Made by a program: the position numbers and the translations under genes. A stretch of 64,000 nucleotides of DNA from Arenicola marina (taxonomy: Eukaryota > Annelida > Polychaeta > Arenicolidae). The notes beneath the pieces were generated by a model. It had not been told where the DNA came from. It saw nothing but the letters and a program-made list of their open reading frames with translations, and did no database searches. Below are positions 1-13,317 of this stretch, piece after piece (the first letter of the stretch is position 1; the number at the start of each line of letters is the position of its first letter). Where the stretch lies: positions 17,491,574 to 17,555,573 of the forward strand of contig OZ025248.1 in assembly GCA_964019135.1 (NCBI GenBank), written 5' to 3'.

Positions 1-487
1 TGTTATGGAGCGAGGGCGGTAGGGGGCCGAGGGCATCTAAAAAGGAAGCTAAACTCAAAAACTAAACACTTCTGAAGTAGAATACAATATCAGCTAAAAA
101 GGGATCCGAGCACGCCAATGAGTTCTAAGATCATTATAATGCTGCATTTTCCTCACACGCCTTGTCGCCATTCTCATCAACCAGAAAGAAATCTGTTTTG
201 CTGGACATTTGCAAAATAACGCGCGTCCCAACCATAGATTGCTTATATTACAACCGGCGCCCAAGTTAATCACGTGCGTTTTAATGCAAGACACAATCTT
301 TTCCTGAGGTCAAGCGAAGCTGGTGGCGGCACATCATCATGTTTTCATGTTAAATGGATCAATCAGTTTCCCGGCGCCACCCACTCCCATCCACACCCAC
401 CCTCACTGACCCACGCCTCACAAATTCCGCGTCTTCAATTTGCACATCAAACCGAGACTTTCTTATCGATTATTGCAAAATCATTCG
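1..487. other. No gene or repeat recognised
   Basis: Nothing identifiable was seen. Only short open frames without recognisable motifs occur, and the stretch ends where the duplicated block at 488 begins. Confidence 0.5.
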
Positions 488-2240
488 TTGTCATTCAATG
501 GGAGAAATAACAATTGTTACAGTTTCTTTTCAAAGATCTTCATTCCCATCATACTCGTCAGCTTTTCAATCCAGCATTTGCCGTATCTATGGACCGTGAG
601 GGGGACAGTGGATAATGTCTAGACTTACTGTGGCGGCGGTAGCCTCAAAAGGACTTTTGTATTAAGTATTATTGCCAGGACCCCGGCATTGACATGATCG
701 ACCTCACCCACTTACCGAGCTCTTTGTCTCTCGCCGGGGGTCCCAGCCAATTGGGGCGGCCCCAATGACGTCACAGAGAGACCCTAATAGCTCTCCACAC
801 GACAGGGGGCGACACCATCACTCTGAATGCCTGGGTGGCCGCTGGTACAATCAGACAACGCTTTATCGATGAATACAAGTATGGGAAACATTTTTTTTCT
901 GACTGACAAAGTCTTTAGAAATCTAAGATATTAGCTTCTACAACAGTCTTACCAAAAATGTCGTTGCAAGGTAAGGTTACATTCATATAGCAAAAGGAAT
1001 CGGAATACTTAAATAAGTTGCAACAGAAAAGGCTGCAAATTCGTCGTTTTACGCGTACGTCTTCATGAGGATCAAGTGTAGTATGTCTGTACAAGGTGAC
1101 ACGAAGCTGGGAATTTCATGGGAAAACGTGTAAATATCGACGCCAAATCGTGTGATAAAACTCACACTTGGTTATTATAGACCGGATGCAAGGTCTGTAG
1201 TGCGACAGGAGGAATACCTCGTTCGGGTGAACTTTGAGTTGACCTTGAGATTGAAGTCACCGGTGGATGCGAAGCCGATGTATATCATTAATTGGGGACT
1301 TTTTATTATCCAACACACACATTTTCTGCGGCCCTGAATGTTACACCGTTCAATAATTGTCAATGGGACAAGTCAGTGAAATACGGGGATTGCAACCCAC
1401 CCCGGTCTCTGTTTCAAGAACACTAAAGTAACCTTTCGCAATAAAATGTGATACAATTTAATAGTACAGTAATACAAATATGGGTCGCCATCGATTATCT
1501 ACGTTATTCGAGCAAATACAACATAGGTGATACATTGTCTGATCCATAAATGGCCGTGTTACATCACACGTTACACAAACAATTTCATTTTAGAAACCAA
1601 GTTTTATCTTCTACATTGTATCATAACTCTGTGGTGACACGGTTAATACCATTGCATGCCGTGAGAACAGTGTCGTTAAACTTGTATTCGCGGGAGTGGC
1701 TATCATTGCCACCCTCTCTTGTTCAGGACCTGTTCGCCTTCTGATACAGGACCGTGGGTGGTATCCTGGTCGCCTATTGGCCGCGTCCTGCCCTAGATTC
1801 CCGGCAGTCTGGGTGAATCCCAGGCCATTTCCGTAACCACCGTACCACTTGATGCGAGATCGGAGGTCAATTATATGGTCCAACCCCCATGGGTGCCGCT
1901 GGTAGCGGGGTCAAGGGTCAGATGCGGCTGTGGAAGGGTCATTAAAGCCCAGAGCCATTTGATGCGCCAGATAATGGGATATGTGTTGGAAATACCATTA
2001 CAAGCTTGCCAATCACACGCCATCTGGCGGTGACCTTCAGAAGGTCAAAGGTCATCGCCGCTGGCAAGGCAACGTCACATTCTTATTATGGTTGTCACCC
2101 AGCACTCCTACAGATATGATTCCCGTGGAGTGCAGGTTCGTTGTCTTCCAAACCGATGTCTCATTCTGCGAGATGTCAGAAGGGGATTAAGGGTTAAGGA
2201 GGGTGGGAAGGGGTATGTAATCTGGATGCCACCCCCCCCC
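488..2240 (+). repeat. 1.75-kb duplicated block, copy A
   Basis: This block aligns in the same orientation, with small indels and substitutions, to 15229-17000. Shared landmarks run in the same order: the segment after 'ttcaatgggagaaa', the paired 'aattggggcgg' and 'ccaatgacgtcac' motifs near 750, the stretch around 'acaaagtctttagaaatc' near 905, the 'ctcacacttgg' stretch near 1160, and 'tcatatt'-free AT-rich sequence followed by the 'gttcaggacctgttcgcctt' stretch near 1722. Homology fades near 2160-2240, where a C run begins. The short open frames inside are broken differently in the two copies, which argues against a conserved protein. It is either an interspersed repeat or a small segmental duplication. 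Confidence 0.85.
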
Positions 2241-5200
2241 CCCACCGCCTAGATGGACCGCCACAATAACCACTGCACTGCAATCATATGATAAATAATT
2301 GATGTACTGTATAATGACCTCAAGAGTATCATATTTTGTCGCCTAGGAAAAATCATTCTTCTCTTGGTAACAGATACATAACAGAAATGTTTTAGCATAC
2401 CCCCAGTTAATAGAGCTCCCGGTATTTGCACATGTCCACATGTAGACTTGGATGCTCGATGCCCATTACCAAAGCCAGAGCGCGCACAACCGAGATCCAG
2501 ACGACCTTTAACGCAGGCGCCGCCATCGCAAAATTGGATTGCCCGGATTTATCCTATCAAGGGCTGGAATTGCACAATCATGCGTAAAAATGAACGATAT
2601 AGTGGAAGATCAATACCAGGCAAAGCGGAAAGGTTGGACGATACAGTACCAAAGCGGAAACTCCTTTCGTGTAGATATACTAACCATTGGCAATGCAGCG
2701 TCATTGTTAGCTTGATAACAACGATATTCGTCTGGGAGAATTCCATTGACAAACAGCTGCATTCAAAATGCAGATTTAGGACGCCACTATGCTATATATC
2801 GAGAATATCTGACGAAAAGATCCCTTCTGAAGTCTTCTGGTCTGCAATTGTTTATTGTTTATCATTTTCCATTGTTTACTGTTACACATTTGTTATATTA
2901 CAGCTGTTTATTAGACTCCAGGTACCGTATGATGTAAGCGGGGTTGGGGGGTGGGGGGGGGGGGCTTGGTGGAACGTGTCGCGCCGACCCACTGGTAACA
3001 TTAATGTCACCTCACGGCTGTGGTATATGATGGCTTGTCCCCCACCGTACTAAGGCGATAATGGCGTCTGGCTCACTGATGAGACGGTAGAGGGCGTACC
3101 CCACTCCCTCCCACCCCTTAATGGCGACTTTGTCTCGACGTCCCCTGACCAGCCAGGCAGTGACTTACCCTGGACACTGACCGTCACTCGAGCTGACCTT
3201 GAGCAGGTCACGTGCCCGCGAGCGTTGCACGCAATCCTCTGCCTGAAAAATTCTGTGGTGCAGCCGTTAGAACGAAGACATCGCGGCTTGGGGCCCAGCC
3301 GCCATTGAACAAAGACTGCACATGGTCCGACGTCAGTTTCCCATTATTAATAAGGCGTCCCATGGTGCCCGGAAACCATCTTGGGTGTGACGCTTATGAA
3401 GCTCATTTCACGGCAGGACGCGGTAATAACTGTCAGATAGTTGTCTAATTCTGATAATAAAATCCCTCGACGCGGCTGCCCCATTTGACGGTCGCTGAGA
3501 GAGGTTTTGTGCGGAGACATTTCACATGCGCTGCATTCATTGTTTGCGGGGTCTAAATATTTCCATATCGCAAAAACACCAGGGCTGGGGATGATACCAA
3601 CGAAATAAGATCTTGCAACAGTGTTTGCGGCGAAGACGGAGTGTGAGGTAGATGGCAGCGTGTGAAATGGTCAAGTGCTCTGGTTGTGGGACAGACATGA
3701 GTGCTGACAAATCGGTAACCAACGGCTCTCCTTTCTCGGATGACACAGGGTTATAGGGTGGGCTGGCAAATTAGGTTATACCATGTGCATAAAACGAAAA
3801 GAAACACAATAGGGATGAAAGTATGGCCGTGAGCAGACTTCATGTATTCACCTCAGATGTGGCCTTTGGTGTCATATGTGCTTCTCATGAAATGTGAATG
3901 GAATAATAATGAAATCTGTGGAGTGTGGTCAGCAAACATTGAGTATTGATTCACATGATGCTCGCGGCGCCTGTACAACGATCTCTAGTATTTGCAAAAA
4001 TTTATGAATAATCAAACGATGTTTCAAGCTTTGAAGTACTAGACGAGACAATGTCATTTTGTTTCTTATTGGAAAAGGTAAGATTGACGACTGTGTGTAA
4101 AACCTGCGCCAGGCGCGCGTCATGAAGGTAGTGACGCTCTGTCTGGAGTTTAATATGCTTGTTTATCCCCCTGACATGTCACAATCGTGACGTACATGAA
4201 GAAGGAGGCCAAACAGTGGCCGAGGGCGCGCCCATGAGCGATAATGGAGGTCGAACTGAACCACGTGGCCAGCACGCTCGAGGCCAATGCCCATTAGTGC
4301 CCAGTTAATGTCGTTGTTCAGGTGCCGTTGGGGTTGTGACGGCATGGCGAGCACGCATTACTGAAATAACTTTAATTTATCTTTTACTGGCATCTGTGAT
4401 AAAATTGGGGTTTGGTGGCGAGGGGGGTGGGGGAGGGGTATCATCGTTGCTATCGCAGGGTAAAGCCTCTTGAGGTGAAATAATAGCAGCAGGATAGCAA
4501 CGATCGTTCACGTAGACCGGTTGGGGAGCTTAGGAGCGACGTGGGAGAAGGGTCGTAATCGGTAAATGCATGAACATGCCATCTATTTCTTATTCAAGAG
4601 TGGAGAAATTCGATTACTTTCTATTTTCTATTCCCAAGCGCCGTTTTGCAACAGACCTTAGAACAAAATTCCTTAGCAACATGTATGGACTATAAAATCG
4701 CTGAACGGCCCTGTCGCGACGCCGGATACGGACGCTTCCCGATACCGGCGCTGCCATGACGTCATTACCTGTGTTTCATTAACGCCTGTCCAACGCACGC
4801 CCATGTATCTCATTGATGTTTTCACCCTCCAAATGGTGCATTTTGGGGCACTCTCCGGAGGAAACGAGTAAGAGCCAAAAATATGCTGAGGATCTGAAAA
4901 GGCGACATCGACACATCATTTTTGAAAAAAACTGAGACTTTTGAAAAACCGACACTGGATACTGGACGGGGGGTTCAGTCGATCTCCCCCCCCCCCCATA
5001 TTCCGGACCCCTTGTAAAAAGAGAGAGAGAGCTGATGAAGCAATGAAATACTTGATATTATGTTGGTATGGAAGAAGAAGTGTAACGAAGGAAGAAGATT
5101 ATGAAGAATTTGTGCGTACAGATGTCAATTGCAGAAATTGTTTATTGCGATATTTGCTTATTGTGTAATGTTAACAAAATGAAACAAATGCGACGTACAA

Positions 5201-6913
5201 TGTTCGTCTTATCACAATCCATATAATAGGCAGGACTATTACATTTCCGTAGACGTTTTAAATAATCGGAGAATCGGTATTTAAAAGTATTGAAAGCGAG
5301 TTGCGCCTTTGTTTTCTTGTAGCCCCGACATACCGGAGGCAAATGGAGTTAAAGAATGAAGATGGATAGATCAATCGTTAATTACTCACAAGAAATCAAC
5401 AACTTGTATCATAGTTTATGTTCTCAATTATGCCATTGGCATATATATTATATATATATTTGCATAACATTCCATGTCTGACACTACTGACGGCGATGTA
5501 GGGTATGACATATGGAGATGACATGAACGTGGACATTGTGTACCCTTAGTTTATAGGCTTGATATTTCGGTATTTAGCTGTCTACGGATGAGGCCGCCGA
5601 TAAAAGGAGCACGCACATGGCTCATTATGGAGATAGCGTGTGTAATGAATATGGCTCATGATATGAAGCCAGTTAATACTAAGTAGGTTGCTTGGAACCG
5701 TTAAAGTACTTCCGGTAGAGAAGTTAAGTGGCGATGTCCCTAAGGAGGCGGCAGTTGGATATCGATCAGGGCTGACTTATCTCTACTCAAGCTGACAATC
5801 TATGGTGCCTAGGGAATGGCTGTTTAACTGTGTTAGCCTACGTAGATTTTAACTGTGTACGTGGCTTAGACAGCAACCGTTTACCTGTGGTCATGTGCTC
5901 ATGCTTGATGGTTATTGCGCGAGTAGCATTATACAAACTGTACTTGGTAGATTTTCTTTGGGGTAGTACCAGACGCCAGATGACATTATTTATATGGGGA
6001 GACAAAGATATTTAACATTGAAATAAATGTTGATTATCGCATTATGATATATTACACAATCTGTATGCACGATGTATTTGTCAGACGTGTTTTTTATTAA
6101 TAGCGACGTACCCAGATGAGGTGTTAAATGCATGACAGGGAGCTCAAATATTGTGTGGGTGAAAAAGAAACACACGAGAGGCGACATGTTTGATATACAG
6201 AGAAAACCATATTGAAATAAGAAGACCAATGAATAGCGATGACGTCACGCTACTTCCGGTCGGGTTCCTGCAAGGGGACGTCCTTTATCCAGATTACCGA
6301 TGAAGAGCTGAATTATTAGACCCAGCACCGCGATAGGACCTCCCGAAGAGATCAAAGCCAGAGCGCTCGTCTTAATTATGGCCTTGGGGAGGTCGGAAAG
6401 GGGCCGCCGAGGGCACCAGACCATGTGTTTGGCGGCGACGATGTCCCGTGGGTTATGGGGCGGCAATCCCCGCCCCCGATAGGCCTGACACATCAACCAT
6501 CGATGGAGTGATGGATGGCCTGAAGCACGAGATTGATGATTATTGCAGCTTTTGGCTTCTGCATGTGTACTATGGTGTTTTGTTTCTGGGGTTGGGAGGA
6601 GGGGGAGACACAATACAGGCTTATTTTGTTGATACCGAACAGATGCTGAATATCGGCCGAGGGTGAAGACGTACCACGGAAGGGTAGAACGTCTATGGTT
6701 AGTGGATAACGATAAATCACATATTAACCGTTTGGGTCGCTGAGAGCCATCAAATCGTTCGCACAACAGCGCCCCAATTAAATCGAAGATATTATCGAAG
6801 AATCAAGGAAACGAAGTTCACGTTACATTGTCTAGTTCAGATTTATACGCAATATCCTTTATTTATTTTTAACATCAGCCTAGAAGGATGTCTTAAATTA
6901 TTAAATTAAATCT
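2241..6913. other. Anonymous sequence without recognisable genes
   Basis: No open frame here carries a motif I recognise. The longest (2448-3053 plus, 201 codons; 6245-6766 minus, 173 codons) show no family signature and have unremarkable composition. Simple-sequence patches include a G run near 2941-2964, a C run near 4985-4998, an AG run near 5021-5032 and an AT-rich patch near 5440-5465. A spaced 12-bp inverted repeat at 4443-4504 is listed separately. Confidence 0.5.
4443..4504. repeat. 12-bp perfect inverted repeat with nested stem
   Basis: 'atcgttgctatc' at 4443-4454 is the exact reverse complement of 4493-4504. The 38-nt spacer holds a smaller 'cctc-tt-gagg' palindrome. It could extrude as a cruciform or be a remnant of a small inverted-repeat element. 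No target duplication was seen, so the origin is open. Confidence 0.7.
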
Positions 6914-7108
6914 CAATGTCTCCAGTGCAACCAATGTCTCTAGTGTACAATGACTCTAGTGTAAGCAATGTCTGTAGTGCATGCAACGTCTGTCGTGCAA
7001 TCAATGTATGTATTGTAAGTAATGTCAGTAGTATAAACAATGTCTCTGGTGTAAACAATGTACGTAGTGCAAACAATGTCTAAGCCAATCAATGTCTGTA
7101 GTGAATTT
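6914..7108. repeat. 18-bp degenerate minisatellite
   Basis: About eleven degenerate copies of an 18-bp unit resembling 'caatgtctgtagtgtaaa' lie head to tail. Two units are shortened to about 16 bp. The divergence between neighbouring units is high, so the array is probably old. The period is a multiple of three, which is why a minus-strand frame rich in T, Y, I and D stays open across it; I do not consider that frame a gene. Confidence 0.8.
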
Positions 7109-8988
7109 GTAGTATAGCCGTTTGTCGGGATTTCAGAGACACGCAAGGACGTTCTATAAATGTTTCAGCTCCTGATGCTCAGTTTGGAGCCGAGTGCTGA
7201 TAGCCGCGTGACATAACTAGCCTCAGCTGGCAAAACGCCTAGTTACCTCACGATGAATGCTACGTTTACACTCATGTTACCTCGTGGGCATCTAGTCCAA
7301 CGTTACCGGTTGATGTCATAACGGGGCAATGGTACGGAGATTAGCAGTCCTCTTTGTGGAATAATGACCCGTTCATTACGGGGAAGGGTAATAACAAAGG
7401 TTGACATCAACAGTACATGCTATCACTGGTTATATAGCAGCTCGAGGCGACAAAAAGTCCAAGCCGTCTCCCTAGCTCACTCTAAAGTGGCGTGTTTGTG
7501 AGCAGATACAATTTGTTATGTGGCACAACATGTAAATGACCCGTTACGGCGGAGCGCAAACAGCGTGTCCGCGTGTCTCTGCCACCACCCCGCCCCTCCC
7601 TTCCCCACAGCAGCCCCCCCCCCACACCCCCGGCGTCATACTCACGTGGCGCCCCATTATAAGCGCAATGAAACATAATCATAAGTGCTTTTTTGTCCGC
7701 GTCTTTTTCCTTATAATTAACCGACTACATAATCACCTGGACTACCTGGACTATGTCAGTTTCCACAAACTCCATCGGTAATGTCTTTTGCTTGAGGCCA
7801 ACTGCCGCAGCCCCTGGCGCCTCCTGTTCCAGCCCCAGGCCCGTCGTCCCTTGGGATAAACGTAAAGTAACAAAACTAAGGGCCCAGTCAGCCCAGTCAC
7901 GTTCATCAAAGGAGGTGATGGCCCCAGCCGCAGTGGCTTTTTCATTTCTGATCGTTATGTTTTGCCAGCGCCTAGTGTCAGAGCCAACGCATCCGTCTAT
8001 GCAGCTCAACATGCTCTCTAACCATTACCAAAGCCAGGTTTCGTCCAAATCGTCTACATTGCGAACACACGCTTCCAATTGCTTGTGTCCGGGCGTGACA
8101 TGTGCAGGAGAGGGTGGCGGCGGCTGGTCCTCCTGCCACAGGTCAGTAAGCCCCACCCCTTGACACCTGATCGGCTGAACCAGAGATTGGGTGGCACTGT
8201 TGCCGGGACCGATGCTCCCCAAGGTGATCCAAGCGGGCGAGTAGTGAACGGGAGTCTAGGGACGACAGCGATGTATACCAATCCAATTTTCGTTCCTTAG
8301 AAAATAAAATTTACTGCTGGAAATAAACAAACGTGTTGCGATGTCAAAGCCAAGATCCACGGACCCGGATGGGTACTTGGGCGGGGCAAGGACGCGAGTC
8401 CATACTTCCACCCACGGACACGACACCCGTTCATCCAGAGTATCTGTCTGGGTAGACAACTATATCATTTGGTTACGTCTAGCGCGAAGGCGTTGATGAT
8501 ATAACCAAACGGCACCAACTCAAACAATTTACAGAACCATACAATTTCCTTGGCCATCTATGGCCCTCATAGAGGATCTTGGACCATGTAGCACAAACAC
8601 TGAGGGGGATAGCTGCCGGCCGGCGCCGAAGTGTGAAGAGCGAGGGCGCGGGGGGGGGGGCGGGGCACAAACAGCGACGCTTAGGGTGAAGCTCTTAAGA
8701 CGAGAACAAAACTAAACAGAACTAAAGGAGGATCTGGTTGTTTTATAGAGCTTTGTATTCGCTAGCAAAGAGACTCTTTCCATGGGGGCTATCACCCAGC
8801 TCATTGGACTGCGTCGGCATGACCCTCTGCATGTTTTTCGTATTTAATGCTAAAGCGTGACGTAAATTATGTTACAATCTTTCCCAACGAAGCAATTAAA
8901 ATCGTTTCCATGGAACCGATGCAATGCAATCCTGCCTCCGTTCAGACAGAAATACAAACAATATCGAAAAACATATCAGAGCCAGAGG
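7109..8988. other. Anonymous sequence without recognisable genes
   Basis: Several overlapping open frames on both strands occupy 7725-8300 (a 136-codon plus frame and a 95-codon minus frame), which reflects GC-rich sequence with few stop codons. Neither translation shows a family motif. C-rich runs occur near 7610-7630 and a G run near 8650-8662. Confidence 0.45.
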
Positions 8989-9757
8989 CATGACATCCAC
9001 TACAGCCCCAGACATGACATCCACTACAGCCCCTGACATGACATCCACTACAGCCCCAGACATGACATCCACTACAGCCCCAGACATGACATCCACTATA
9101 GTCCCAGACATGACATTCACTACAGCCCCCGACATGACATCCATTACAGTCCCAGACATGACATCCACTACAGCCCCAGATATGACATCCACTACAGTCC
9201 CAGACATGACATCCACTACAGCCCCCGACATGACATCCACTACAGTCCCAGACATGACATCCACTACAGCCCCCGACATGACATCCACTACAGTCCCAGA
9301 CATGACATCCATTATAGGCCCAGACATGACATCCACAACAGCCCCCGACATGACATCCATTACAGTCCCAGACATGACATCCACTACAGCCCCAGACATG
9401 ACATCCACTACAGTCCCAGACATGACATCCACTACAGCCCCAGACATGACAGCCACTACAGTCCCAGACATGACATCCACTACAGCCCCAGACATGACAT
9501 CCACTACAGCCCCAGACATGACATCCACTACAGCCCCAGACATGACATCCACTACAGCCCCAGACATGACATCCACTACAGCCCCAGACATGACATCCAC
9601 TACAGCCTCAGACATGACATCCACTACTGCCCCCGACATGACATCCACTACAGTCACAGACATGACATCCACTACAGCCACAGACATGACATCCACTACA
9701 GCCCCAGACATGACATCCACTATGTCATCTGCTACAGCCCCAGACATGGCATCCATT
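8989..9757. repeat. 24-bp minisatellite (about 32 units), open on both strands
   Basis: About 32 head-to-tail copies of a 24-bp unit containing 'catgacatccactacag' followed by 'ccccaga', with frequent a/c/t variants in the second half. The plus strand translates as a Thr/Ser/Pro-rich octapeptide (MTSTTAPD), which looks mucin-like. The minus strand is open too (VVDVMSGA). The plus frame (8924-9823, 299 codons) has no signal peptide or recognisable domain outside the repeat, and the minus frame is equally long. Openness follows from a period divisible by three, so I call this a non-coding minisatellite. A mucin-type exon cannot be fully excluded without transcript data. Confidence 0.9.
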
Positions 9758-12130
9758 AACTTGACCATGCTTGCTGGAAAGCGTGCCATGCAAGGGCAGC
9801 GCCACTCTACCACCAGGTGGTAACTCTCTCCTTGTGCTGGACATAAAGCCGACAGAAAATAGGCGCATGTAGTGACGCTTATTTAAATGCTAAATTGGAG
9901 TCACCGGTATAATATTCTTGGAATTTATGTAGGTAAAGGTTATATTGTGAATAATATTGTAATAAATAAATGAAACATTTCGCAAGACTAGCGTTATCAT
10001 TGAAGATTTAGCGCGAGGCCGCGAGACAAGTGGCAGTGACTGTGTTCACATTGTGACTGTGTTCACAAGTAAACGTGCACATCAATGCTACATAGGTTCA
10101 TAAGTAACTGGGAAGTGAGCGAGATGGCGTTACCAGTACGACGCGATATTACTAATGTGCTCAACTAATTAACCAAATTTATTGTATTCTATGTGAATAA
10201 AAGGAGCAAATATTGCATTTCAGGATTGATTGTCTTTTGACGTAACAATGTAATAACCAAGTTAGTTTTACAGATAACACATTCCGTCCCATTCTAGCCA
10301 TGTTACTGCCAGCATTTGTTTAACAATATACCAGTTTCATTCACCCATCATGTGTCCCATTTATCCGCTTACAATATATCAATATTATAGACGTACAACA
10401 TGTCATGATTACCGTTGCTACTGGTGATTTGTAGCAACTATGACCATCTGAGACGTGTGATTACGTCACCTGGAGCACCGTGTTGGTAATACAAGAGGAA
10501 CAACTGACGCGCCGGTGGGCTTCGCGTGAGCGCCCTAAGCCCAGCTTCTGTGTCAGGGTGATCCAGCCACGGGGTAATGAGTTCCAGAGCTAATGCCGAG
10601 TACGCTCCACCATCTATCAGGGCCACTAATGACATGGAGGGCTAGCCGGCCACCAGGACACGAACACACCACCAGCAGGCGCTGGCCTTTAACGAACGAA
10701 GACTGAAACCCACTAGGGGCTAGTTGTACCATAGAAAGACTAAGTTCCCTCCGCACCAAATAAAATACGAATTACTTGACACCAAATTGGAATCGAATTG
10801 TTGTAGCAGAAAGGTCGCATTGGAATACTAACAGCCGCGTTTGCCTAGTTTTTGTGATCTGTCTTGCAAGTACCCTCCCCTTCCACCGTATATAAGCCCA
10901 CCTAATCTGTCAACGAAATGGAAAAGTGTCCTCCGATGTTGGTTCCCTCAATACAACACCTTCCCGACATCCTGTAAAACATGTCACTGTCTTTCAGTAT
11001 TCAGATTATGTTGATCTTGGTGCCAACCGGCATGGAACCCGCCCGCACCCCCCCCCCCCCCTCTCCCTCTGTCTCTATCTCTCTGTTCCGGTCAAACTGT
11101 GGCAATCAGTAGATATTAGAATCCTGTGTCAGTGATCACTGCGAGGCGATTGGCCAGGATAAGATGAAGTGAGGCTCGCATGACGGTGCATTTAACATCC
11201 ATGCAGTAAGCCTGACTATATTTGAAAGTAAATTATGGTAGGTGAGTGACTATAAAGCACCTATTTATTCCAATTGGTGTCGTCAAGCTTAAATAAACTC
11301 CCCCATTCAGGTTTGGGGAGCACTTGCAAAGCAAGCCGAACATTATCATTCCCCACATCCACAGTCTCGCCAATCTTGGGTCCACCTTTTCGATGCCACA
11401 GTTCAATGCCCCCTGAGATCCGCAGCCCATGTCTATTGTGCAGCAGAGGTAGCCCTGGTTCGCTGTCTCTGGGGCACATCTCGACGTACATCAATCACAT
11501 TGCTAGCGCTAGGCCTCAATTTGCAGCTCGGCGGCGTATGGCATATCCAGGCATCGTTTATTTGGAGCACCTTTCCCTCTCTATCGTTACCTCTATGGCT
11601 GGTGTGATACCCGAAAAAACGTTGGCGGCCAGGGGTAGCTCTAGGGCGCCGTTAGTGCACATTTTATCGCCCACGTCCGCCGATGTGCAGCTCTTTGTCA
11701 CGCTACGCGCCTACCTATGCGAACATACACATCCACTACAACCACTACAGCCAATGGGCCTGTCAAGGGAGAAGAAATAGGGGGCAGGGATGTTGGGGGC
11801 AAGTAGCCCCCCTTTCAGACCCTAAAGTATGTCTGTGTCCCTCAACCCATCTTGAAATGTTGTGCCCACTGACTTCTTAGATATCGCAATGCATCAAGCG
11901 TAGTAGTGTTTTCTTACCAACGATTATATAGTGTGCAAATAGTACGTAACGTGCAGCGCAATTTTGTTGAGTCCCCCCCCACCATTCTGATCGCACGTTT
12001 CAATGAGCTCCCTGCCTTTTCAAATTCCTGTGAATCCGCCCCTGATGCAGAACATTTTATTGTACCCTCCTTTGAAGGATTCTTGCACACGCCCCTGCAG
12101 CCCTACACATTACGCCCACTGGAGCCCCCA
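9758..12130. other. Anonymous sequence without recognisable genes
   Basis: No recognisable protein or RNA gene. A C run followed by CT-rich sequence lies near 11049-11085. A short 'catccactacaaccactacagcc' -like stretch near 11730 resembles the 24-bp and 30-bp minisatellite units on either side and may be a stray relative of them. Confidence 0.45.
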
Positions 12131-12518
12131 ACATGACATCCACTCCCATAACAGCCCCGTACATGACATCCACTCCCATAACAGCCCCATACATGACATC
12201 CACTACTATAACAGCCCCATACATGACATCCACTCCCATAACAGCCCCATACATGACATCCACTCCCATAACAGCCCCATACATGACATCCACTCCCATA
12301 ACAGCCCCATACATGACATCCACTACTATAACAGCCCCATACATGACATCCACTACTATAACAGCCCCATACATGACATCCACTACTATAACAGCCCCAT
12401 ACATGACATCCACTACTATAACAGCCCCATACATGACATCCACTACTATAACAGCGCCATACATGACATCCACTACTATAACAGCCCCATACATGACATC
12501 CACTAGAGCCCCAGACAT
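12131..12518. repeat. 30-bp minisatellite (about 12.5 units)
   Basis: About twelve and a half nearly identical copies of a 30-bp unit. The unit holds the same 'catgacatccactac' and 'agcccca' halves as the 24-bp array at 8989-9757, separated by an extra 6 bp ('tataac' or 'cataac'). Two unit variants (act-act-ata and act-ccc-ata) occur in runs, so variants spread by local duplication. The last units (12491-12530) drop the 6-bp insert and return to 24-bp-like structure. The plus frame reads MTSTPITAPY repeats and the minus strand is also open; I do not call a gene. Confidence 0.9.
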
Positions 12519-13010
12519 GTCATCCACTACCATCACACACATGAAATCAAACACATGTCTTATTGTTTTGCCTCTGAGTTGTCGTGTTTACCAGAGAACC
12601 CTTAATACGTTTTCTACTGTAATCGCACTAATCGTTCCTGTCTGATCCGACATTCATTCTCATTTGTTAAATAAGATGTTCAAAATATTACAACTGCGGG
12701 TCATTCATGTTTTGTTCACCAAAATCACATTACTCATCGATTTGGAGGTACCCCCCCCCCTCCCTCCCTTCTCCCCACCACATACACACCGACACACCCA
12801 CTTCACGAGGTGTGCGAGGTCTATAGACTGTAGACTCGTTATTCCCATCCACATTGCCTGGCACGTAATAGACCGGTGCCACGGAAAATTCAGACATGCG
12901 TGTGTGAACAGTGAAACAAAAATCATCGCATAAGCGTAATGGAACAGGTATGGGACAACATAAATGGAGTTATATTGCAATTATATGTACGTAAATGTAA
13001 GAATCTTGCG
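12519..13010. other. No gene recognised
   Basis: Contains a C-rich patch near 12751-12780 and otherwise nothing identifiable before the LINE fragment. Confidence 0.45.
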
Positions 13011-13081
13011 ATAAATAAATAAAAGATTTACACATAGCCCATTTCTAGAGATATATAAAACAGGAGAGGACCTCTAATAAC

Positions 13082-13285
13082 CTAATCATTTTTACAAATA
13101 TAACAATTAACTAAATGACATTCCAGTGAATACCTCTCGACTAAGAAATTTATGATATATTTTGAAAATCCATCCAGTACATGTGTCCCAATCTTATTCA
13201 ATATAATATCTGACATTTGGTTTATACATCTAGCAACGCGATATCTCAAACATTGTTCGGCAAACTTATGCTTGACACGTGTCAC
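13082..13285 (-). pseudogene. LINE ORF2 C-terminal tail fragment
   Basis: The 67-residue minus-strand reading contains the pattern typical of the last segment of CR1/L2-type ORF2 proteins: KFAEQCLRY, then NKIGTHVLDGF, KYIINFLVERY, and a terminal pair of Cys motifs (LEC ... CYIC) just before the stop codon. It lacks the endonuclease and reverse-transcriptase core and starts at the inversion junction, so it is a dead fragment rather than a gene. The family resemblance is from recall of the motif pattern, not from a search. Confidence 0.7.
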
Positions 13286-13317
13286 TAACAGATCATCCTT
13301 GTGTCTTGTGTTTTAAT

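Noticed and set aside
2448..3053. 201-codon plus frame, the longest outside repeats
   Set aside because: No motif was recognised, composition is not protein-like over its length, and it crosses a G run. Without transcript support I leave it out as a gene.
7725..8163. Overlapping 95-codon minus and 136-codon plus frames
   Set aside because: The translations show no family motif and the region is simply low in stop codons on both strands.
8896..9823. Mucin-like 299-codon plus frame and 305-codon minus frame
   Set aside because: Both are explained by a 24-bp period. There is no signal peptide or flanking domain, and neither strand is favoured.
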